A DNA stretch of 16,052 bases, taken from NCBI GenBank assembly GCA_947627145.1, contig CANQUW010000016.1, forward strand, positions 1 through 16,052, in the 5' to 3' direction. Of the stretch, positions 8,916-14,902 are shown one piece after another. The notes under the pieces are model-generated. The model saw only the letters and a program-made list of their open reading frames with translations, had not been told where the DNA came from and searched no databases. Source of the DNA: an uncultured Bacilli bacterium (GTDB lineage: Bacteria > Bacillota_I > Bacilli_A > RF39 > UBA660). Position 1 is the stretch's first letter; every line of letters starts with the position of its first letter. A program made the translations under genes and the position numbers.

Positions 8916-8925
8916 TCTCCCTTTC
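8916..8925 (-). promoter_or_regulatory. Ribosome binding site of the VWA surface protein
   Basis: The minus-strand sequence GAAAGGGAGA ends 10 nt before the ATG at 8905. This spacing favours the first Met over the Met three codons later. Confidence 0.75.
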
Positions 8926-8973
8926 AAAATTTCATGTAATTCTCGCCTAATACAAAATACGAAATTGTTTTCT

Positions 8974-9001
8974 ATTCTATACCTATTTAGAAAAAAGTCA
9001 A
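8974..9001 (-). promoter_or_regulatory. Sigma-A-type promoter of the VWA surface protein gene
   Basis: The -35 TTGACT (9001-8996) and -10 TAGAAT (8979-8974) are separated by 16 bp. They predict a start near 8967 and a leader of about 60 nt before the ATG at 8905. It is the best match to consensus upstream of the gene. No riboswitch-like fold is obvious in the leader. Confidence 0.7.
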
Positions 9002-9035
9002 GAAAAATATGCTATTTTTTTAATTTTTCATCAAC

Positions 9036-9064
9036 ACAGAAAAAATAAATATCATTTTTTCTGT
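9036..9064. repeat. Perfect 11-bp inverted repeat between divergent promoters
   Basis: ACAGAAAAAAT (9036-9046) and ATTTTTTCTGT (9054-9064) are exact reverse complements around a 7-nt centre. The repeat lies 35 bp upstream of the -35 of the surface-protein promoter and abuts the TTTACA array. It could be an operator for a dimeric repressor or a weak bidirectional terminator. AT-richness makes chance palindromes likelier, so the role is open. Confidence 0.5.
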
Positions 9065-9164
9065 TTTACACATAATTACATATAGTTGTCTTTATATTTA
9101 CAATTATTTACTAATTTTTACACCTTGTTCTATATAATTTTACTATTATTTACAGTAGTTTAAA
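9065..9164 (+). promoter_or_regulatory. Helically phased array of TTTACA-type hexamers (putative activator sites)
   Basis: Plus-strand hexamers occur at 9065 (TTTACA), 9075 (ATTACA), 9097 (TTTACA), 9107 (TTTACT), 9117 (TTTACA), 9139 (TTTACT) and 9149 (TTTACA). Within each cluster the start-to-start distance is exactly 10 bp, one helical turn. The -35 TTTAAA at 9159 continues the last series in register. Tandem direct repeats of about one turn are how OmpR/PhoB-family response regulators bind; the Bacillus PhoP box is a TT(A/T/C)ACA direct repeat. The regulator and the target gene are inferred, not shown. Confidence 0.5.
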
Positions 9165-9187
9165 TAATAGAATTATTATGTTACAAT
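9159..9187 (+). promoter_or_regulatory. Promoter of the ylmH-like gene
   Basis: The -10 TACAAT (9182-9187) has an extended TGT just upstream (9179-9181). A weak -35, TTTAAA (9159-9164), lies at 17-bp spacing. The expected start near 9194 would leave a very short leader containing AAAAAGG (9195-9201) 7 nt before the ATG at 9209. The weak -35 plus phased upstream hexamers would suit an activator-dependent promoter. Confidence 0.6.
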
Positions 9188-9208
9188 ATAAATGAAAAAG
9201 GTTATTAT

Positions 9209-9880
9209 ATGTATAAAATAGAAAAAAATTTAAATAGGTTAAACAATGGATACCCCACTTTATTTTTAGATCCAAAAGAACAAAGAGAATTAAAATCCAA
9301 ATTAAAAAAGAATGAATATAAAATATATTATCCTTATAAAGATAGTGAAAAAAATATATTTTATAAAGACTCTCTACCAGAAGTAATTTTATATGAAATA
9401 AAGACCAAAAGAAAAGTAAGACACCAAGATATATTAGGAAGCATTTTCTCTCTAGGTATAACTAGTGAAGTATTTGGAGATATCCTAATAATAGATAATA
9501 AATATTATGTCTCTTCTTTTAGAAATTATTTTGAAAGTAATTTCTTAAAAATAGGAAACAATAAAATAGATTTAATAGAAACACCAATAGATACTTTTAA
9601 AGACTATGAAAAGTCATATGAAAGAATAGAATTAATAGTATCTAGTAATAGAATAGATACTGTTATATCTACTCTGATTCATACAGGAAGAAAATATATT
9701 AAAGACATGAAAAAAAATAAAGAAATCATACTTAACTATGATTTCTTAAAAGATATATCTTATAAACTAAAAGAAAATGATATATTTAGTATTAAAAAAA
9801 TTGGTAAATATAAATATATTGGAACTATAAAAACAACTAAAAGTAATAATAAAATAATAGAACTCTTTAAGTACCTTTAG
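9209..9880 (+). CDS. ylmH: YlmH-family S4-domain RNA-binding protein
   Basis: This is an RNA-binding protein of the YlmH family, whose members have been linked to ribosome-associated quality control of stalled 50S-nascent chain complexes. The 223 residues carry family landmarks in order: FLDPKEQ (19-25), HQDILGSIFSLGITSEVFGD (72-91), then a C-terminal S4 domain from SSNRID (145-150) to about 205 with the typical GRKYI, LNY and IKKIGKYKYIG segments. Family members are usually about 255-260 residues; this one has a shortened N-terminus ahead of FLDPKEQ. AAAAGG at 9196-9201 supports the ATG at 9209. The gene stands alone between opposing genes, whereas ylmH in Bacillus lies in the division cluster with sepF and divIVA. 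The family call is firm from motifs; the cellular role is from the family only. Confidence 0.85.
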   Translation: MYKIEKNLNRLNNGYPTLFLDPKEQRELKSKLKKNEYKIYYPYKDSEKNIFYKDSLPEVILYEIKTKRKVRHQDILGSIFSLGITSEVFGDILIIDNKYYVSSFRNYFESNFLKIGNNKIDLIETPIDTFKDYEKSYERIELIVSSNRIDTVISTLIHTGRKYIKDMKKNKEIILNYDFLKDISYKLKENDIFSIKKIGKYKYIGTIKTTKSNNKIIELFKYL

Positions 9881-9896
9881 GAGTTCTATTATTTTT
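9851..9896 (+). terminator. Intrinsic terminator of ylmH, overlapping its 3' codons
   Basis: A perfect 15-bp stem pairs 9851-9865 with 9881-9895 around a 15-nt loop. The 5' arm encodes residues 215-219 and the loop contains the last four codons and the TAG stop. T-rich sequence closes the 3' arm. The A-rich 5' arm makes it T-rich on the other strand too, so it may act in both directions. Confidence 0.8.
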
Positions 9897-9925
9897 ATTA
9901 GTTGATTTCATTATTTAAAACTTAT

Positions 9926-9958
9926 AAAAACCCCATTTCTTTATCCAAGAAATGGAGT
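9926..9958 (-). terminator. Intrinsic terminator of the beta-helix surface protein gene
   Basis: On the minus strand ACTCCATTTCTT (9958-9947) pairs with AAGAAATGGGGT (9941-9930) over 12 bp, including one G-T pair, with a 5-nt loop, followed by TTTTAT. It begins 8 nt after the stop codon at 9966. It is the strongest hairpin in the window. Confidence 0.92.
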
Positions 9959-9965
9959 TCATTTT

Positions 9966-12900
9966 CTATTTATTTCTAAGTTTTTCTGCTTGTAATACAA
10001 CTGCAGGTCCAAATACTAATAATGTTATTAGTACGAATATAAATCCACTCATTACTGAAGAAACTAAGGTATTCATTTCTTTTCCAGTATCAGGAACAGG
10101 AGCTTTACTAGGTTTATCTTTTTGTATATTATTTGCATTATCATCTTTTCCTGTTATATCTCCTAAATCAGGAGTATCTGGTTTTTTCTCTGCAAACACA
10201 GCTTCTATTCTAGAATCTTGACTGAATAAATATGTATTTAAATCAATATCTTTACCATCTTCTGTTAAAAACTTAGTCCAAGCATAATTAGTTTTTCCTT
10301 CTTTTTCTAATTTCTTAACAACTTCATCTACCCAATTTTGTAACTTTTTACCTTCTTCAGATATAACTCCAGACAATGGTAAATTTTCTCCTAGTTCAAA
10401 AGTAACAGTATCATCTTTTATTTCATTTCCTTCTTCATCACGTCTAAATACTTCTATTTTTATATTAAACTTAGGAACAAGAGTAATATCCTTAGTAAGG
10501 GTATCATCTTCTTTTAATGTATTACCATCTTGATCTACAAATCTAGAGAAATTTCTTCCATCTTCTGATTTCTTAAATGAATCAAGTAATTCTTGTCCTA
10601 AATCAGAAAGTTTTTGTCCTGACTCTAATTCATGTGTATTTTTATCAGGAGTAGTAACAATTATAGTGTATATAGCATTAACTTCAGTATGTTTATGAAG
10701 TGGTGTTGTAGTATCTACTTTATTACCCTTTTTATCTCTAAATTCTTTAAAACGCTCAGGTGTAGGTCCATTAGGTCCAACACCAGATAAATCACCTAAA
10801 GTTTTTCCTTCATCTAATGTATAAGTAACACCATCAACTGTAACGTTAATTGTATAAAGTGGAGTTAAAATAATATTTTCACTTACTGTAGATTCTAAAG
10901 TTTTACTATCACTAAACTCTTTAAAATCTTTTTCATTATTATTTTTTAATTTATTTATTAACTCTGTTGCATCTCCAATTTTACTACCTTCTAATACTTC
11001 TTGATAGTTAGGTTCTTCAAGACCTTCAATGGTAATCTTTACATTATATTTAGGATTAATAGTCATAGATTTATTAAACATATATTTATCATCTATTTTA
11101 TTCTTATCTGAATCCTCAAAATAAGCAACACTAGATTTTCCTTCAGGAACTGAAACAGAATCCATTTTTTCTTTTAATTCTTCTGTTACCTTACTACCTT
11201 CAGGTAAAACAACAGAATCTCCTCCATCACCAACTGTAATTCTTACATTATATTTAACTTTAACTGTTGTATTTGAATCAAAGTTTTCCTTTAACAAATC
11301 TTCTCTTGATAACTCTTTACCATTTACTACATATTTAACAAATTCTTTATCACCAGGATTTTCTAAAGTATCAAGATAACTTTCTAAATCAGATTCTGTA
11401 TAAGTACTTAAATTCTTACCTTTTTCAATTACAAAATCTTTTCCGTTAATATTTACTTTAACATTATATCTAGCACCTATTTCATTATTTCCATCATTAA
11501 CAATAGTATTTTTTATAACATCTATATTATCTACTAATTTACCATTTAATGTATATTTAGAAAAATAATCACTATCGTTATTATATAAATTCTCAATTGC
11601 TTGTACTAATTCTGTATTACTACTAATAGGCATACCTTCTACAACATAATAATCTTTATTATCACCTAAAACTTTTACTTTATAAGATACTAAAGCATTA
11701 ATAACAATATGTCTATTAAATTTATCATTTAAAATATTACTATCATCATATTCATCTGTTTTTCCATTATAATTAGTTTTTACTAAGTATTTATAAAATT
11801 GTCTATTTTTTCCACTATTAACAGAATTCTTTAATGCTGTTAATGCTTCTTCTATATCATCATTAGATCCTAAGTTGTTATCTCTCTGAATTGTAAAACC
11901 AGCATATTCAGGACCATGAGAACCACCTAAATCTCCTATTTCAGGATTATCATAATCTTTAACTACAATAACATCATAGTGATAAATTCCTTTAATAGTT
12001 ATATCATCATCAATCTTTTCAGGTACAACTACATTTTTATCATCAACTAATTTTTCAAAATGTAAATCATTACTATTTGAAACATTTACATCTTCTGGTA
12101 TTATATTATTTCTTAAAGTTCTTAAAGCTTTTTGTGCATCTTCTCCAATTATATCATTTATACTTTTTCCTTTTTCTAGTTTATATGTACCACCAACTCT
12201 TGTATCATCTATTGTAACAAATACCAAATACTTAGGAGTTAAAGTAATAGATTTAGTAATTTCATCTGTTTCTTTAAACTCTTTTTCATCACTATCTACA
12301 AATCTATAAAATCTTTCATCTTTCTTTGGATCATCTTCATATTTTTGATATTTAGCTGTTTGATAATCAGAATCTTTTATATCTGCTAAAGTTGTTCCTG
12401 TTTCAACATCAAATGTCTTTTTATTATCACTACCACCACAAATATCATTAGGACAATTAATTATAACAGTAGCAACATACTTAGCATAAATAGTCGTGTT
12501 ATAATATAACGTAGTATCAAGAACAGCCTCTTTTAATTTATCCATATCATTACTATATTCATCTATATCGAATGTTTGATGAGTTGAATTCAAATCATTT
12601 GATACTATAAATCCATCAAACTTATGACCAACAGCAATATTTTTAGATACATCTTCTAACGCCTCTTTTACACCAATATTATTTCCTACACTTTTTAAAG
12701 TACTACCTACATCAATTGTATATTCTTTATCAGGATTCTCTTTACCACTTAATTTAACTTTAATTTGATAAATAGCCTCAATTGTCATATTTTTATTTAT
12801 TTGAGTACTTTCTGGATATATTTCTGTAGCTTTATCAGTATTATCTACAAATCTACCAAATTTTTGACCTGCAACTTCTGGTTTAATTGCCTCAAGTGCT

Positions 12901-14765
12901 GTTTTTATTTCTTCACTAGAATTAAGAGTTTTCCCTTCTTCAAGCTTATATACCACTCCACCAATAGTTATATCTTGATAGAACTTAGATACAATTTCAA
13001 TATTAACAGGAAGACTATCTCCTACTGAAACTGTAGTATCAGTAATATCCCCCTTATTCTTTAATACAAATCTAGAAAAATCTCTACCCTCGCTACCTAT
13101 CATTATTGCATCTTTATACTTACTAGATTGATTTGGATCATTCATAATATCATTTAAACTTTGACCAGCATCAATATAAAAGTCCACATTATTAATAGTT
13201 ACTTTAACTTTATGAATAGCCTCGATTCTACAATCTTCTTTCATAACAAGATTATTTATTAAAGTATCTATATCTGTATAAGGAACAGAACTATCCAAAT
13301 TATAAACAACAAATCCTCTAAATTCTTGTCCTTCTTTATTACTTATTGCCACTAAATCATTTCTTATATTTTCAATTTGTTCGCTTTTACTTAATACTTG
13401 TCCTTCTTCTATCTTGTAAGTTTTATTTTCTGTTCCTGTTTCTTTAGGAACATCTTTAATAGTTAATGTTAAACTTTTAACAAGATGAGCATATAAATTC
13501 ATATTTGTACCACTAACTGCCTTAGGATAACTTTCTCCAACTTTTGCATATTCAACTTGATAATCTTTATCTTTAAACCAACCTTTAAATATATATTTTT
13601 GTTCATCTGTATCTATATCTGTATATTCTTTACTAGTTAAAGGAGCAATTTCAGTCTCATTATCATAAATATTTACTTTACCATTACCTTCGTTATCATA
13701 TATACCTATAACTGCCCCTCCATCAATAGTACTATATAACCTTTCTAAAGGAAGTTCCTCTCTTTCTTTTTCCGTTGATCCTTCAACTAATTGAAGATCA
13801 ATTTTAGCATCTTTATTTATTTTAATTTCATAACCATCAGAACTTGTAGCATTCTTTGGAAAATCAAATATTATGCTTTTAGAACGTTGTTGATTATAAT
13901 TATTTTTATAAGAAATTTTACTTCCTGCTTTGATATCAACATCTACATTCTTACATCCACTTCCAAAAGAGAATACACTAATAGGAATATTATTTCTTGA
14001 TGATAAACTATTAATTTCTCCACCATCAACAATAATATTTAAACCATTTTGATTTTCTACATCAATAGTTTTATTATAAGGAGAAGGTCCTCCACCATTA
14101 ATTTTAGAATTATTACCTTTACCTATAGTTAAATTATTACTACCTCCATTACTATATTTGATAGCAGTTAATCCATAAACATATGTATTGTCTAATTTAA
14201 TTGTAGTATTACTTGCTGCAACAAAAATACCATAAACAACTTGTCCTTCATTTATCTCACTATCAGTAATATTAATAGTTGAATCATTTGCCTCTTCAGT
14301 AACATCAATTGTTTTAGCATCACTAATTGCTCTAGATGCAATATTAAAATATGTAACACTAGAAATATTTACATCAGCTTTTCCTGCAACAGTAACTTTA
14401 GAACCAGATACCCCATAAGAAGGTATTATAGAATATTTCTTAAGATTAACTTCTCCACTAGTTATTTTTATAGGATTTTCTATATAAGTTCTTGGACCAC
14501 TATCTCTATAATTTCCTACTCCTTCTATTGTAAGACTTTTATCGATTATAATAGTCTTATCTCCATTATAACTTCCATCTTGTAATTTTAAAACATCTCC
14601 AGCATTAGCCTTTTTAACAGCTGCCTCAAGTGTACCACTACCAGGTGGAACATTAATAATTTGTGGATCTGCTTTAACATTGTTTGCAAGCATAAAACTA
14701 ATAACACACATAATTACTGTAAACACAGTAACTAACCCTAATCTATTCCACTTAACTTTTTTCAT
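9966..14765 (-). CDS. Giant cell-wall-anchored protein: beta-helix head, about 14 divergent repeats, VPDTG anchor
   Basis: This is a predicted 1599-residue surface protein of unknown ligand. A signal peptide covers residues 1-32, with a likely cut after VKA before Asp33. Residues 35 to about 350 begin with TLEAAVKKANAGDVLKLQDG, the opening typical of right-handed parallel beta-helix proteins, and continue in short Asn/Ile/Val-rich rungs. Residues about 360-429 contain an InlB/Flg_new-like unit (IFKGWFKD). From 430 to about 1524 come roughly 14 related units averaging about 78 residues. The linker near 1525-1556 is charged and Lys/Pro-rich. The sorting signal is VPDTG (1557-1561), then a hydrophobic helix and a basic tail. 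The start is fixed by GGAGGAGG 7 nt upstream and a strong promoter. The gene is a single unit with its own terminator. It could be an adhesin or a carbohydrate-binding fibre. No catalytic motif was recognised in the helix. Confidence 0.87.
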   Translation of the reverse strand: MKKVKWNRLGLVTVFTVIMCVISFMLANNVKADPQIINVPPGSGTLEAAVKKANAGDVLKLQDGSYNGDKTIIIDKSLTIEGVGNYRDSGPRTYIENPIKITSGEVNLKKYSIIPSYGVSGSKVTVAGKADVNISSVTYFNIASRAISDAKTIDVTEEANDSTINITDSEINEGQVVYGIFVAASNTTIKLDNTYVYGLTAIKYSNGGSNNLTIGKGNNSKINGGGPSPYNKTIDVENQNGLNIIVDGGEINSLSSRNNIPISVFSFGSGCKNVDVDIKAGSKISYKNNYNQQRSKSIIFDFPKNATSSDGYEIKINKDAKIDLQLVEGSTEKEREELPLERLYSTIDGGAVIGIYDNEGNGKVNIYDNETEIAPLTSKEYTDIDTDEQKYIFKGWFKDKDYQVEYAKVGESYPKAVSGTNMNLYAHLVKSLTLTIKDVPKETGTENKTYKIEEGQVLSKSEQIENIRNDLVAISNKEGQEFRGFVVYNLDSSVPYTDIDTLINNLVMKEDCRIEAIHKVKVTINNVDFYIDAGQSLNDIMNDPNQSSKYKDAIMIGSEGRDFSRFVLKNKGDITDTTVSVGDSLPVNIEIVSKFYQDITIGGVVYKLEEGKTLNSSEEIKTALEAIKPEVAGQKFGRFVDNTDKATEIYPESTQINKNMTIEAIYQIKVKLSGKENPDKEYTIDVGSTLKSVGNNIGVKEALEDVSKNIAVGHKFDGFIVSNDLNSTHQTFDIDEYSNDMDKLKEAVLDTTLYYNTTIYAKYVATVIINCPNDICGGSDNKKTFDVETGTTLADIKDSDYQTAKYQKYEDDPKKDERFYRFVDSDEKEFKETDEITKSITLTPKYLVFVTIDDTRVGGTYKLEKGKSINDIIGEDAQKALRTLRNNIIPEDVNVSNSNDLHFEKLVDDKNVVVPEKIDDDITIKGIYHYDVIVVKDYDNPEIGDLGGSHGPEYAGFTIQRDNNLGSNDDIEEALTALKNSVNSGKNRQFYKYLVKTNYNGKTDEYDDSNILNDKFNRHIVINALVSYKVKVLGDNKDYYVVEGMPISSNTELVQAIENLYNNDSDYFSKYTLNGKLVDNIDVIKNTIVNDGNNEIGARYNVKVNINGKDFVIEKGKNLSTYTESDLESYLDTLENPGDKEFVKYVVNGKELSREDLLKENFDSNTTVKVKYNVRITVGDGGDSVVLPEGSKVTEELKEKMDSVSVPEGKSSVAYFEDSDKNKIDDKYMFNKSMTINPKYNVKITIEGLEEPNYQEVLEGSKIGDATELINKLKNNNEKDFKEFSDSKTLESTVSENIILTPLYTINVTVDGVTYTLDEGKTLGDLSGVGPNGPTPERFKEFRDKKGNKVDTTTPLHKHTEVNAIYTIIVTTPDKNTHELESGQKLSDLGQELLDSFKKSEDGRNFSRFVDQDGNTLKEDDTLTKDITLVPKFNIKIEVFRRDEEGNEIKDDTVTFELGENLPLSGVISEEGKKLQNWVDEVVKKLEKEGKTNYAWTKFLTEDGKDIDLNTYLFSQDSRIEAVFAEKKPDTPDLGDITGKDDNANNIQKDKPSKAPVPDTGKEMNTLVSSVMSGFIFVLITLLVFGPAVVLQAEKLRNK
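10194..13478 (-). repeat. About 14 divergent tandem repeats (InlB B-repeat-like) in the surface protein
   Basis: Units follow the pattern: beta strand such as YNVKVNINGK, then Y/F-x-(L/I)-(E/D)-x-G-K-x-L, a variable charged helix-like spacer, F-x-(R/K)-(F/Y)-V-D/N, and a closing TxTIxAxY strand. Recognisable closings include ITLTPKY, ITIKGIY, MTIEAIY, MTINPKY and ITLVPKF. The unit length varies from about 62 to 98 residues. Compared with canonical InlB B repeats, the GW after the central Phe has been replaced by RFV or KYV. The assignment to that fold is inference from spacing and strand pattern. Confidence 0.7.
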
Positions 14766-14772
14766 CTCATTT

Positions 14773-14780
14773 CCTCCTCC
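14773..14780 (-). promoter_or_regulatory. Strong ribosome binding site of the beta-helix protein
   Basis: The minus-strand GGAGGAGG sits 7 nt before the ATG at 14765. An overlapping ATG at 14770-14768 is out of frame and too close to this site to be preferred. Confidence 0.85.
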
Positions 14781-14794
14781 ATTTTATACTTATA

Positions 14795-14823
14795 ATTATA
14801 TAATGTACCCTCTCCCACGTCAA
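14795..14823 (-). promoter_or_regulatory. Near-consensus sigma-A promoter of the beta-helix protein gene
   Basis: TTGACG (14823-14818) and a perfect TATAAT (14800-14795) are separated by exactly 17 bp. The expected start is near 14788, giving a leader of about 23 nt. The spacer is unusually G-rich (GGGAGAGGG) for this AT-rich sequence. Confidence 0.88.
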
Positions 14824-14844
14824 TATTTTTATACTAATTTCATT

Positions 14845-14884
14845 AAAAAAAGCAAAATATCTTTTACAAATATAGACATTTTAC
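14845..14884 (-). terminator. Intrinsic terminator of the ABC transporter gene
   Basis: On the minus strand an 11-bp stem (14884-14874 with 14862-14852, two G-T pairs) and an 11-nt loop are followed by TTTTTTT (14851-14845). It lies 13 nt after the stop at 14898 and separates the ABC unit from the promoter of the beta-helix protein. Confidence 0.75.
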
Positions 14885-14902
14885 CTTTACAGATTATTTA
14901 CT
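14863..14902 (+). promoter_or_regulatory. Cluster of TTTACA-type hexamers upstream of the beta-helix gene promoter
   Basis: Plus-strand hexamers are at 14863 (TTTACA), 14880 (TTTACC), 14886 (TTTACA) and 14897 (TTTACT). They lie 40-79 bp upstream of the -35 of the beta-helix gene, in the same orientation as the array upstream of the VWA gene. They overlap the terminator and stop codon of the ABC gene and are less regularly spaced (only 14886 to 14897 is about one turn), so a binding role is tentative. Confidence 0.3.

Noticed and set aside
8898..8917. Tiny overlapping upstream frame (Met-Phe-Gly-Lys) just before the VWA start
   Set aside because: It is four codons long, its ATG sits within the ribosome binding site of the main gene, and it shows no attenuation hairpin. 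It is most likely chance.
9952..10221. 89-codon plus-strand open frame over the end of the beta-helix protein gene
   Set aside because: It is antisense to the sorting signal and Lys/Pro-rich linker of a confident gene, and it starts inside that gene's terminator hairpin.
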